Shown here in pieces: positions 25,280 through 33,454 of a stretch of DNA of 64,000 bases. The stretch spans positions 62,001 through 126,000 of the forward strand of contig CAWAKK010000005.1 in NCBI GenBank assembly GCA_963782605.1, written 5' to 3'. The notes beneath the pieces were generated by a model. That model was not told the DNA's origin and did not search any database. It saw nothing but the letters and a program-made list of their open reading frames with translations. The position numbers were made by a program, and so were the translations under genes. Position 1 is the first letter of the stretch. Each line of letters opens with the position of its first letter. This stretch comes from JBDTSW01 sp963782605. GTDB lineage: Bacteria; Actinomycetota; Thermoleophilia; Solirubrobacterales; 70-9.

Positions 25280-25479
25280 ACTTCACCGAGATGAGCCGGC
25301 ATGACAGAGGCGCTCGTTCGAGCTGAGGCGCGCGACACGTATGGCGCTCTGGCGACATGCCGTACGCCGCCCGAGTACTTGAACGGGTCACTACCGCCAG
25401 CTGAGCCTTTCGGAGGAGGCGACCGCCCTCCCGCTTGCCTTCCACCTGTCAGCGACTGGCTGCAGCGCTCGCCCACGGC

Positions 25480-27159
25480 TCATGCCTCGAGCGACGCGTG
25501 AATGGAGCGGACCACCAGCGCGCCGTCCCCCACGGCCGCCGCGACGCGCTTCGTCGACCCTCTGCGGACGTCGCCGATGGCAAAGACGCCCGGACGCGTG
25601 CACTCGAGCATCTGCGGACCCCCGTCCGACCCTTCCCAATGGCCGGAGAAGTCCGCGTGGCGCCGCGCTTCCCCGCCGGTGACCACGAAGCCCTTGTCGT
25701 CACGACCGACGTAGTCGACCAGCCCCTCCGACCTCGGAGAGGCGCCAATCATCGCGAATACGGCCGTGGTCTCGACGCGGCGATCGGGTCCCGCACCCGA
25801 GATCACGACCGCCTCGAGCTTCTCGTCACCCTCGAGCGCTCGGACCTCACACCCGGACCAGACGCGGACGTTCGACTTGGCCTCGATCTGGTCGACCAGA
25901 TAGCGCGACATCGCCAACTCGAGCCGTCGCCGGGCGACGACGTGGACCTCACGTGCGTGATCGGCAAGCTTGACTGCGGCTTGGCCGGCCGAGTTTCCTC
26001 CGCCCACGACGACGACGTCCTCCATCGAGCATTGCTGGGCCTCGATGTGGGTTGCGGCGTAGTACAGGCCCGAGCCCTCGAACCGATCCGCGTTCTCAGC
26101 CGGTAGTCGACGATAGTCCGCGCCCGGGGCCAGGACGACGCATCGGCCTCGTACACGCTGACCGTCCGCAAGCCGGATTTCGCGCGATCCCCCGGCCTCC
26201 GGCTCGGACACCTCAGAGGCCTCATGGACGCTTGAGATCACGGCGCCGAACTTTCGCGCCTGGAGCGTCGCCCGCCGGGTGAGATCCGCGCCGGTAAGAC
26301 CCGTGGGGAAGCCGAGATAGTTCTCGATCCGAGCGCTCGTGCCCGCCTGACCGCCCGGGGCGAACCGTTCCACCACCAGTGTGCTGAGGCCCTCGGAGGA
26401 GGCGTAGACCGCGGCGGCTAACCCGGCCGGACCGCCGCCGAGCACGACCACGTCGAAGCTCTGACCGTCGACCTGCGCCCGGAGGCCGAGCTCATCGGCG
26501 ACCGAGGTCACCGTCGCTTGGCGGATGACGCTGTCGGAACGAACCAGTACCGGGCACTCAGCATCGCCGATGCCGAGGCCGTCAAGCAAGACCCGGCTCT
26601 CTTCGTCGGTGGCGAGGTCGTGCCAGGTGAAGGGAACCAGGTTGCGCTCCAAGAGGTCGCGCACGGTGAACGCCTCGCTCGACTGTCGTGAGCCGATCAG
26701 GCGCTGCTGACCCAGGCCGCGGCCCTGCAGCCACTCCCGGCGCGTGACCATGGTTCGCAGGAGCAGGTCGCCGAGCTCGGCCGTGGTCGCAACAACCTGG
26801 CGCACGTCCTCCGGCGGGAGCGCCAATAGCGATGTCGGCTCGGCCGCGAACCCGGCGGCGATCGTCGGCTCGCCGGTGAACATGGAGATATCGGCGGCGA
26901 AGGTCCCCTGCCGGCATTGGGTGAAGTAGCGGTCCCCCTCCGGCGCTTGGTCGATTACGTCCAAAGCTCCGCTGAGGACGACGTACAGCGGGGTTTCACG
27001 CTGGCCGTGCTCCCAAACGAGGTCCCCGCGTGCGAATGACACCTGGGTGCCGATCTCAGCCAGGTACTCGACCTGCTCGGGCGTGAGCCGGGGGAAGAGC
27101 GTCGGGTGATCGGGATCGAGGAAGTCCTCTACGGGGGTCGGTGCGTAGTCGCTCGTCAT
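25480..27159 (-). CDS. cNMP-binding-domain thioredoxin-reductase-like flavoprotein
   Basis: A 559-aa three-part protein: a cyclic-nucleotide-binding domain (about 20-140), a thioredoxin/glutaredoxin-like stretch (about 165-225), and a pyridine-nucleotide oxidoreductase module (about 235-550) with FAD motif VVLGGGPAGLAAAVYA and NADPH motif VVVGGGNSAGQAAVKLA. The position of the usual reductase Cys pair reads YYAATHIEAQQCSME, so the CxxC is absent, as in the known group fused to cNMP domains. The electron acceptor is unknown. It starts 15 nt after the MFS gene, so they are an operon. cAMP from the cyclase at 93-1733 is a conceivable ligand. Confidence 0.87.
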   Translation of the reverse strand: MTSDYAPTPVEDFLDPDHPTLFPRLTPEQVEYLAEIGTQVSFARGDLVWEHGQRETPLYVVLSGALDVIDQAPEGDRYFTQCRQGTFAADISMFTGEPTIAAGFAAEPTSLLALPPEDVRQVVATTAELGDLLLRTMVTRREWLQGRGLGQQRLIGSRQSSEAFTVRDLLERNLVPFTWHDLATDEESRVLLDGLGIGDAECPVLVRSDSVIRQATVTSVADELGLRAQVDGQSFDVVVLGGGPAGLAAAVYASSEGLSTLVVERFAPGGQAGTSARIENYLGFPTGLTGADLTRRATLQARKFGAVISSVHEASEVSEPEAGGSREIRLADGQRVRGRCVVLAPGADYRRLPAENADRFEGSGLYYAATHIEAQQCSMEDVVVVGGGNSAGQAAVKLADHAREVHVVARRRLELAMSRYLVDQIEAKSNVRVWSGCEVRALEGDEKLEAVVISGAGPDRRVETTAVFAMIGASPRSEGLVDYVGRDDKGFVVTGGEARRHADFSGHWEGSDGGPQMLECTRPGVFAIGDVRRGSTKRVAAAVGDGALVVRSIHASLEA

Positions 27160-27174
27160 TCCGTCGCGTCGAGC

Positions 27175-28749
27175 CTATGGGGCCGAGCCGGCGCAGCCCC
27201 CGCAGCCGATGGTGACGCCGGTGCCGGTCTCCACGCACCCGCCACTGGGGGTCGCGCCCTCCGGCAGCGGGCGGACGGTGATGCCGGGCGGCGGACCCTG
27301 GTCGGGTATCGGCTCAGCGACGGGCTCGGGCGCAACCTCGCGCTCTCGCGAGCGCAGGAAGCTGAATGCGACAGCGATCGCGACCAAGACCAACCCGGCG
27401 CCGAGCAGGTACGCGAGGTGGTAGCCGGCGTTGAGTGCCTCCGCCGCGACCTCGCCCTCGGCGACCAGTCGGGCCGTACGTTCCGTCGCCAGCGTCGCGA
27501 GCGCCGCAAGGCCGATCGCGCCGCCCACCTGGACGCTGGTGTTGACGAGCCCCGAGGCCAGCCCGGAGTCGCTTTCCGTGGCTCCCGACATGGCGAGGGT
27601 CATGAGGGAGGGAAAGCCGAGCCCCGCGCCGAGACCGATCAGGATCATCGCCGGCAGGAGGTCAACCGCATAGGTCGCATCGAGTGGGGTCCGGGCGAAG
27701 AGGAGCAGCCCGGCGAGGATGCAGAACATCGCGGGGATGAGCGTTGCCTGCGGCCCGTACCGGAGGTTGAGCTGGCCTGTGATGCGGAACGACATCGTCC
27801 CCATGACCACCGTCATCGGTAGGTACGCCAGGCCGATCTGCAGCGCGTCGTAGCCGAGGATCCGCTGCATGTAGAGGGCACCGAGGAAGAACGCCCCGAA
27901 CATTCCGACGACGAGAAGCGCTTGGACCAGGTTCGCGCCGGAGACGTTGCGCGAACGGAACAGGCGCAACGGCATCAACGGGTTCGCGACTCGCGCCTGG
28001 CGGGCGACGAACACGCAGAGCAATCCGATCGAGACCACGCCTAGGACGACCGTTTGGGTTGATCCCCAGCCTTGTTCGGCGACCCCAAGGATCGTGTACA
28101 CGCCGAGCATCAGACCACCGGTGAGCAACGCCGCGCCGGGGAGGTCGGCGCCGGCTGCGAGCCCGATCCCCTCGCGGTCGGGGACGAGCCTGATCGCCAA
28201 CGCCGCGGTCGCGAGCCCGATCGGGATGTTGACGAAGAAGATCCAATGCCAGTTGATGGTCTCGGTGAGGACCCCGCCCACCAAGAGCCCGATCGATCCG
28301 CCTGCCACGGCTACGAAGGTGTAGATCCCGATCGCCTTCGCCTGCTTCTCCGGCTCCGGAAACATGGTCACGATCATCCCCAAGATCACCGCGGAGGTGA
28401 GCGCACCGCCGACCCCTTGCACGAAGCGGGCGCCGATCAGCAGCTCCTGGCTCTGGGCGAGCGCGCAGAGCAGCGACGCGCCGGTGAACACGGCGAGTCC
28501 GAGGAGGAAGATCCGCCGCTGGCCAATCAGATCGCCGATCCGCCCCGAGAGCAGCAGCAGCCCGCCGAACGCGATCAGGTAGGAGTTCACAACCCACGCC
28601 AGGTCGCTCTGGGAGAAGCCAAGGTCGTCCTGGATCGAGGGCAGCGCGACGTTCACGATCGTCGCGTCGAGGACGATCATCAGCATCCCGACACAGAGGA
28701 CGTAGAGAGCGGCCCTGCGCTGGGGGTCAGTGGTCGTATCAGCAGTCAA
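27175..28749 (-). CDS. MFS drug/H+ antiporter (DHA2, EmrB/QacA type) with a CGGC tail
   Basis: A 524-aa, 14-helix major facilitator. DHA2 motifs are clear: IVNVALPSIQDDLG at the N-terminus, SGRIGDLIGQRR (motif A) and the motif-C region GGSIGLLVGGVLTE. After the last helix (about residue 455) comes a cytoplasmic tail of about 60 residues ending with a Cys-rich segment (GGCVETGTGVTIGCGGCAGS) that includes a CxxC motif. This tail is unusual for the family. First gene of a two-gene operon with the flavoprotein. Confidence 0.87.
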   Translation of the reverse strand: MTADTTTDPQRRAALYVLCVGMLMIVLDATIVNVALPSIQDDLGFSQSDLAWVVNSYLIAFGGLLLLSGRIGDLIGQRRIFLLGLAVFTGASLLCALAQSQELLIGARFVQGVGGALTSAVILGMIVTMFPEPEKQAKAIGIYTFVAVAGGSIGLLVGGVLTETINWHWIFFVNIPIGLATAALAIRLVPDREGIGLAAGADLPGAALLTGGLMLGVYTILGVAEQGWGSTQTVVLGVVSIGLLCVFVARQARVANPLMPLRLFRSRNVSGANLVQALLVVGMFGAFFLGALYMQRILGYDALQIGLAYLPMTVVMGTMSFRITGQLNLRYGPQATLIPAMFCILAGLLLFARTPLDATYAVDLLPAMILIGLGAGLGFPSLMTLAMSGATESDSGLASGLVNTSVQVGGAIGLAALATLATERTARLVAEGEVAAEALNAGYHLAYLLGAGLVLVAIAVAFSFLRSREREVAPEPVAEPIPDQGPPPGITVRPLPEGATPSGGCVETGTGVTIGCGGCAGSAP

Positions 28750-28798
28750 GTTTTAGCTCCTGGTCGATGTGGATTAGACCGGGCGGAGGCTCTCAGCG

Positions 28799-29311
28799 TC
28801 AGTCGCCGACGCCAGGCGGCCCATCGAGCACCGTGGGAACGTACTCGAGCAACTGGAGGCGACCGTCGAACTGGCGGCTGTCGACAAGCTCAAGGGCTAT
28901 GTCGGGGCATCGATCGAAGAGGCGGTCCTTCCCAGTGGCGCCGGTGATGACTGGGAAGACGACGACCCGGAGGCGGTCCACCAGGCCCGCTTCGAGTAGC
29001 GACCGGCACAGGCTGATGCTGCCGATCGTGTGCAGCGGTCGCGAGTCGCGCCGCTTCATCTCCTGTGCGTCGTGATCTCCTCCACCTTGCGGTCAATCCG
29101 GCGAGGCCGGGATCGTCGGCATCTCGGCGGCGTATCCGGACATCTCCCGGTACGTGGTCGCGCCCATGAGAGCGGTGTGCTCACCCTTTTCGTCTTCCTC
29201 GATCCAGGCGAGATACTCAGGGCCCTCCATGCCCCAGTAGCCGGGCCAGCCCCCTGTGGTCCCCCCATGGTTGTCCAGTGAGGTGATGAAGTCCACCATC
29301 ACGCTTGACAT
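28799..29311 (-). pseudogene. Damaged dihydrofolate-reductase-like (RibD C-terminal) protein
   Basis: Two pieces of one DHFR/RibD-C-type reductase lie in the same frame. The first (29093-29311) runs from ATG with GGAGG through ALMGATTYREMSGYAAEM to an in-frame TGA. The second (28799 to about 29059) starts near MKRRDSRPLHTIGS and continues through LLEAGLVDRLRVVVFPVITG to VPTVLDGPPG. Between them a short stretch in another frame reads KVEEITT. Intact relatives have about 40-45 residues here against fewer than 20 in this gene, so a deletion plus frame damage is likely. Adjacent to an ArsR/SRPBCC pair, as in many actinobacteria. Confidence 0.65.
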
Positions 29312-29337
29312 CGGGCCCTCCTTTCAGTTGACCGATC

Positions 29338-29349
29338 TGTTAATTAACA
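29338..29349. promoter_or_regulatory. 12-bp palindrome in the divergent DHFR/arsR promoter
   Basis: TGTTAATTAACA, perfect, in a short A/T-rich spacer between the DHFR-like start and the arsR start. ArsR proteins bind A/T-rich inverted repeats, so this is a plausible autoregulatory operator. Confidence 0.5.
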
Positions 29350-29365
29350 TCATTATCAAATAGCC

Positions 29366-29710
29366 ATGGCCACCGATCAGCTCAGCCTCACATTCGCCGC
29401 GCTCGCCGATCCCACTCGGCGCAGGATCCTCGCGCGGCTCAGCAGGGGGGAGGCCACCGTCACCCAGTTGGCGGAGCCGTTCACGATGACCCTCCCGGCG
29501 ATCTCGAGGCATCTGAAGGTGCTCGAGCGGGCCGGGCTCATCGCTCGCCGGCGCGTCGCCCAATCGCGGCCTACCGCCCTGCGGCCGGAGGCCCTGCGAG
29601 AAGCGAGCACGTGGATGGAGACCTGCACGGAGATCTGGGAGGGGCGCATGGATCGGCTCGATGCCCACCTGGAAGAGGCTCAGAGGACGCGAGGACGCCA
29701 TCGCGAGTGA
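29366..29710 (+). CDS. ArsR-family winged-helix regulator
   Basis: A 114-aa winged helix protein: LADPTRRRILARLSRGEATV, the recognition helix MTLPAISRHLKVLERAGLI and the wing RRRVAQSRPTALRPEAL are clear. No metal-binding Cys pair is present, so it belongs to the non-metal ArsR group usually paired with SRPBCC and DHFR-like genes. The 3' end overlaps the next gene by 50 nt out of frame, with the same +1 geometry as the frame interruptions elsewhere, so a broken ArsR-SRPBCC fusion is possible. Confidence 0.85.
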   Translation: MATDQLSLTFAALADPTRRRILARLSRGEATVTQLAEPFTMTLPAISRHLKVLERAGLIARRRVAQSRPTALRPEALREASTWMETCTEIWEGRMDRLDAHLEEAQRTRGRHRE

Positions 29711-30164
29711 CGCTGAGTCCGAAGCGACGGCCGGCGAGGTTCGGATGACCCGCTCGTTCGCCGCGCGTCGCGAACTCGTCTTTCAGGCGTGGGTTGATCC
29801 CGGGGCGGTGAGCTCCTGGTGGGCGCCGGCAGGATTCGAGGTCCCACCCAACACGATTGAGATCGATCCGAGGCCAGGCGGGCGGATTCACTTCACGATG
29901 GTCGCCCTCGAGGACGGCACCGAGCACCCCGTCCGCTTCGAGATCATCGAGATCGCTGAGCCCGAGCTGCTGGTGCTGAGGTCGGAGGCGATGCCGGAGG
30001 TCGGGCTCGCTTTCCCCATGGTGACGCGCGTAGTTTTCGAGGACGAGGGCGAGCAGACGAGGGTGACGCTGACTCAGGGCCCCCACACCGACGAGATGCT
30101 TCGAAACGCACAGGCGGGCTGGAGCAGCTGCTTCGACAAGCTGGACGCGCTGCTCGCCACTTAG
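29661..30164 (+). CDS. SRPBCC/AHSA1-domain protein
   Basis: START/SRPBCC-fold ligand-binding protein, up to 167 aa. The domain begins EVRMTRSFAARRELVFQAWV and includes SSWWAPAGFEV and PRPGGRIHFTMVA, typical of AHSA1-like proteins; it ends GWSSCFDKLDALLAT. The start is unclear: ATG 29661 lies inside arsR, whereas ATG 29745 would trim the first strand. Ligand unknown. Forms a unit with arsR and the neighbouring damaged DHFR-like gene. Confidence 0.78.
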   Translation: MPTWKRLRGREDAIASDAESEATAGEVRMTRSFAARRELVFQAWVDPGAVSSWWAPAGFEVPPNTIEIDPRPGGRIHFTMVALEDGTEHPVRFEIIEIAEPELLVLRSEAMPEVGLAFPMVTRVVFEDEGEQTRVTLTQGPHTDEMLRNAQAGWSSCFDKLDALLAT

Positions 30165-30179
30165 TCTTTCTTGCCGAGC

Positions 30180-30193
30180 CGATCTGCAGATCG
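30180..30193. repeat. 14-bp perfect palindrome downstream of the SRPBCC gene
   Basis: CGATCTGCAGATCG, 16 nt after the SRPBCC stop. Too short and without a T tract for a confident terminator; may be a protein-binding site. A second short hairpin (CTCGGG/CCCGAG, 30265-30283) lies between it and the next gene. Confidence 0.35.
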
Positions 30194-30303
30194 AACGAGA
30201 CGACGGCGATCCTCTGTCCGTCGCGCGGAGTAGGTTCGCATGACTATCAGCTACCGGATTCCCACTCGGGTCGGTTGCCCGAGCCAGGGAAGGAGGGACC
30301 CAG

Positions 30304-30708
30304 ATGAACAGCAGCTACGAATCCGAGGCTGTGCGAGGCGAGGGCTGGCTCATCTTCGCCGGGGTGATGCTGACGCTGGCCGGCTTTCTGAACACGATCT
30401 GGGGCATCGCTGCCATCGACGATTCCGCGTTCTTCACCGACGAGGGGCGCTATGTCATCTTCGACAACCTCAGCACCTGGGGTTGGTTCCTGTTGATCGT
30501 CGGCATCCTGCAGCTTGTCGCCGCGTATTCGGTCTACAGCCGCCAGACCTTCGGTCAGCTGTTCGGGATCATGTGCGCAACCCTGAACGCCGTGATCCTG
30601 TTGTTCACGGTCAATGCGTTCCCCATCGCCGCGTTCATGCTGTTCATCGTGGACCTGCTCGTCATCTACGGGCTGGCTGTCTACGGTGGACGGCCTCGCC
30701 GGGTCTGA
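30304..30708 (+). CDS. DUF7144-type four-helix membrane protein
   Basis: A 134-aa protein with four membrane segments (about residues 14-38, 58-80, 85-105 and 107-127). The beginning GEGWLIFAGVMLTLAGFLNTI and the middle STWGWFLLIVGILQLVAAY fit the small actinobacterial DUF7144 membrane family. No assigned function. ATG preceded by AAGGAGG. A second membrane gene follows 23 nt later. Confidence 0.78.
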   Translation: MNSSYESEAVRGEGWLIFAGVMLTLAGFLNTIWGIAAIDDSAFFTDEGRYVIFDNLSTWGWFLLIVGILQLVAAYSVYSRQTFGQLFGIMCATLNAVILLFTVNAFPIAAFMLFIVDLLVIYGLAVYGGRPRRV

Positions 30709-30731
30709 CAACCCCCAAGACGTAAGGAGAC

Positions 30732-31127
30732 ATGATGCTGCCCATAGCCGCCGATTATCCGTTCCTGGAGGTCTTCTGGACGATCGTCGTCTTCTTCGCC
30801 TGGGTCGCCTGGTTTTGGGTCGTGATCACGGTCTTCGCCGACCTCTTCCGCCGCCACGACGTAAGCGGTTGGGGAAAGGCGGCGTGGATCGTGTTCGTGA
30901 TCGTGATCCCGTTCCTCGGCGTGCTCGTCTATCTGATCGCCCAGCACGATGGGATGCGGGAGCGCAGCCTAAAACAGGCGCAAGAACAAAAGGCGGCGGT
31001 GGATCAATACGTGCGCGAGGCCGCCGGCGGTTCCGCCGCCGAGATCGCCAAGGCCAAAGAGCTCCTGGACGCGGGCACGATCACCCAGGAGGAGTTCGAC
31101 GCGATCAAGGCGAAGGCCCTCGGCTGA
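30732..31127 (+). CDS. Membrane protein with PLDc_N and SHOCT domains
   Basis: A 131-aa protein. Two N-terminal membrane helices (about 10-32 and 52-75) enclose the FRRHDVSGWGKAAWIVFVI motif of the PLDc_N membrane domain. After a Gln/Lys-rich linker, the C-terminal 30 residues form a SHOCT module (KELLDAGTITQEEFDAIKAK), which usually aids oligomerisation. Common stress-associated architecture in actinobacteria. RBS AAGGAG just before tandem ATGs. Confidence 0.82.
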   Translation: MMLPIAADYPFLEVFWTIVVFFAWVAWFWVVITVFADLFRRHDVSGWGKAAWIVFVIVIPFLGVLVYLIAQHDGMRERSLKQAQEQKAAVDQYVREAAGGSAAEIAKAKELLDAGTITQEEFDAIKAKALG

Positions 31128-31138
31128 CGCCTTCACGT

Positions 31139-31158
31139 CCGCCTTGCATGGAAGGCGG
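31139..31158 (+). terminator. Hairpin after the SHOCT protein gene
   Basis: CCGCCTT-GCATGG-AAGGCGG, 7-bp perfect stem, 12 nt after the stop codon; no T tract follows. Confidence 0.5.
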
Positions 31159-31249
31159 CACGATCCGCGGCGGGTCGATGTCTTGTCGCCACCCGTAATA
31201 GGCTCGAGCCACCACGAGGCAAGCGCCACCGGCGGAAAGGGATCAGAAC

Positions 31250-31621
31250 ATGCTGCGACGAATCGACGACATGCCGCCTGGAACGATCGGTTTCGAGGCG
31301 ATCGGCGAGGTCGAGGACGACGACTGGGAGGAGCAGGTCGAGCCTCTGCTGCGGCGCGAGATGGCCGACGCACGGAAGATCCGCCTGCTGTACCTGCTCG
31401 GTCCCGAGTCCCGTGAGGTCGAGGGCGACGCGATGACCGCCGACACTGGCTTTCGCGCCCGCTACGCAACCTCGTTTGAACGGGTCGCCGTGGTCAGCGA
31501 CGAGAGCTGGATGCGGCCAGCGATGAAGGGCCTTTCGTTCCTGCTCCCCGGAAGGGCGCGCGCGTTCCCCGTCGCTGAGCTGGCCGCGGCAAAGACCTGG
31601 CTCGCCGAGAACGGCAGCTAG
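31250..31621 (+). CDS. SpoIIAA/STAS-like (DUF3478) protein
   Basis: A 123-aa protein of the SpoIIAA-like group: GTIGFEAIGEVEDDDWEEQV at the start, IRLLYLLGPESREVEGD centrally and FPVAELAAAKTWLAENGS at the end. Structural relatives adopt a STAS-like fold and are often stress-related. No phosphorylatable DSSG motif is visible, so an anti-anti-sigma role is not indicated. ATG with GGAAAGGGAT upstream. Confidence 0.75.
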   Translation: MLRRIDDMPPGTIGFEAIGEVEDDDWEEQVEPLLRREMADARKIRLLYLLGPESREVEGDAMTADTGFRARYATSFERVAVVSDESWMRPAMKGLSFLLPGRARAFPVAELAAAKTWLAENGS

Positions 31622-31728
31622 ACCCCAGGCGCGGTCACCGTCAGGGTGCGGCGGCCACTTGCCCTGCTCAGCGGGATCTCGCTTGGAACGAGAAGCGCCG
31701 TCGCCGAGGACGGGTCGAGCTTCGGGAA

Positions 31729-32049
31729 CTAGGCCATCGGAGGCGCCTGTTCGACGGCGAAGATCGCCACCTCGTAGTGACCGACCGAAGCCGTTTCGCC
31801 GGAGCTCGTCACCTCGTCGCGCAGGCGGGCGGCTTCCGGTTCGCTCGCGTTCAATGCTTCGGCGCTCTCCCACAGGGACATGACGAGGATCGTGCCGCTG
31901 TCGCGGTCGACCAGGAACACCGTGCCCTTCATGCCCTCCGTCTGCCCATACTCGGTCGGCAACACCTTCTTCTTCGTCTCTAGCGCGTCGTCGATCGCGT
32001 CGGGTGGGGCTCCCTCATATCGGGTCAACCGAGCGAACATCTCATGCAC
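31729..32049 (-). CDS. Antibiotic-biosynthesis-monooxygenase-like (dimeric alpha-beta barrel) protein
   Basis: A 106-aa protein with the ferredoxin-like ABM pattern: MFARLTRYEG, then KGTVFLVDRDSGTILVMSLW, a helix with ALNASEPEAARLRDEV, and a final strand YEVAIFAVE. Most such small proteins have unknown substrates. Divergent from the MBL hydrolase gene. Confidence 0.72.
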   Translation of the reverse strand: MHEMFARLTRYEGAPPDAIDDALETKKKVLPTEYGQTEGMKGTVFLVDRDSGTILVMSLWESAEALNASEPEAARLRDEVTSSGETASVGHYEVAIFAVEQAPPMA

Positions 32050-32136
32050 CTCCAGGTCGCGACCTCAAGTCCCGCCGCCTACGGTATAGCGCTCCGTCCG
32101 CCGGCGATTCCTGTCGGCCGACATAGGCTCCAGGGC

Positions 32137-33024
32137 ATGCATCGCACTCGCGTGCTTCGACCTGCCGAGAACGTTCTCGCCTTCTATGACGGCCGGATCG
32201 AGGGTTACCGCTTCGCTCAGACCGAGAACTGGGTCGACCAAGGGGCTCTCGGCCTCGGCATTGCAAGCTACGCGCTGGTCGACGGAGCGCACGCACTCGT
32301 CTACGACACGCATGTCTCGGTCGAGCACGCCCAGTTCGTTCGCCAGACACTCGAGGCTGAGGGCGTCGAGCACTTTGTCGTCGTCCTCAGCCACCACCAC
32401 CTTGACCACATAGCGGGCACGCAAGCGTTCACGGGCGCGGAGGTGATCGCCGGCGAGCGGACCGCACGTCACATGAGGCGCCACAGAGCCGCCATCGAGG
32501 CGGGCACCCATGAGGGACCCCCGGGAATCGACCCTCTCGTGATGCCTACTCGAACCTTCACGGGTCGGGAGCGGCTCCAGGTCGGCGGGCTCGAGGTGGA
32601 ACTCGTGGCGGTCGACATCCACAGCGACGACGCCACCGTGCTTTGGATGCCCGACCGCAAGCTGCTCTTTGCCGGCGACACCCTCGAGGACACCATCACC
32701 TACGTGGCGGAGCCCGGTCGGCTGGGTGCCCACCTGGCCGACCTGCAGAAGCTTCGCCAACTCGGGCCCGACAAGATCCTGCCTGGCCATGGGGATCCCG
32801 AGGTGATCAGGATGGGTGGCTATGGGCCGGGATTGATCGAGGCCACGGAGGAGTACACGCGGCTGCTACTACGGGCTCGGGACGAGCCGAGGCTGGCCGC
32901 GCCCACTCTGCGTGAGCTGCTCAGAAGGCCGATCGAGGCGGGCTGGATCGTCTACTACGCACCCTACGAGCAGGTCCACATCGAGAACCTCGAGGCGCTC
33001 GACGTGAGAGTTGATCGAGGGTAG
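32137..33024 (+). CDS. MBL-fold metallo-hydrolase
   Basis: Metallo-beta-lactamase-fold hydrolase, 295 aa. The zinc motif SHHHLDHIAG (HxHxDH), the downstream Asp in LLFAGDTLEDT and His in LPGHGDPEV are present. A further His in VDIHSDDATV completes a dinuclear site. The substrate cannot be deduced; the sequence does not look like a true beta-lactamase or glyoxalase II. ATG 32137 is chosen; the frame is open about 90 nt upstream but that part overlaps the divergent gene. Confidence 0.82.
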   Translation: MHRTRVLRPAENVLAFYDGRIEGYRFAQTENWVDQGALGLGIASYALVDGAHALVYDTHVSVEHAQFVRQTLEAEGVEHFVVVLSHHHLDHIAGTQAFTGAEVIAGERTARHMRRHRAAIEAGTHEGPPGIDPLVMPTRTFTGRERLQVGGLEVELVAVDIHSDDATVLWMPDRKLLFAGDTLEDTITYVAEPGRLGAHLADLQKLRQLGPDKILPGHGDPEVIRMGGYGPGLIEATEEYTRLLLRARDEPRLAAPTLRELLRRPIEAGWIVYYAPYEQVHIENLEALDVRVDRG

Positions 33025-33454
33025 GCCGGAGGTTCACCGGCGCTCTTCGCTGGGGCGGTGATCCACGTGGATGGCGGCTGGGTAGCGGCCGGGCAAAGTC
33101 GCAGCGAGAAACGAATGGGGCCCCGCTGCTGGAGGGTCCCGTAAGCCCAAAGGGCTCCTTTGTGCGGATCGGCGCTTGAGCACGCGCCGCCTCCGGGAGC
33201 GGAGGGGGTTGTCGTTTAGGCGCGTGTCAAACGGTTACTCAAAGAGGCGGACGCCGTGCTCTTGCTTTTCACGGGATCCGAACCGTGGCGGGATGCGGGA
33301 GCGCCAGGCGCCTTGTCAGGCGCTTGGGATCGCAGTGTGCGGGATCTTTGTCCTGCGTGACGGCGGCCTGATCGAGATGGTCGAGCAACGCTTCAACGCC
33401 GAGAGCGCCCAGCAGCGATACCTCGCCGCCCAACCGAAGCGGCGGCGCTGACCG
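33025..33454. other. 430-nt gap with degenerate coding remnants
   Basis: No intact gene is supported. At 33034-33087 (+) the frame reads SPALFAGAVIHVDGGWVAAG, a convincing match to the C-terminus of short-chain dehydrogenases (GAVIHVDGGW), with no gene upstream. At 33102-33127 lies a third partial copy of the dispersed repeat. An open frame at 33176-33451 (91 aa, ending GGLIEMVEQRFNAESAQQRY) has no start region with a ribosome site and mixed composition, so it is not called as a gene. Confidence 0.45.
33102..33127. repeat. Dispersed short repeat, partial copy 3
   Basis: AGCGAGAAACGAATGGGGCC and following bases resemble the right part of the repeat at 16375-16402. Located just after the SDR remnant. 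Confidence 0.45.

Noticed and set aside
25280..25479. Short open frame 25301-25501
   Set aside because: No start signals and Pro/Arg-rich; intergenic sequence is the better reading.
33144..33156. AGCCC-AAA-GGGCT hairpin
   Set aside because: Five-bp stem without T tract; too weak for a terminator call.
33176..33451. 91-aa open frame
   Set aside because: No ribosome site, first half Arg/Cys-rich and unlike protein; only the last 25 residues look plausible.
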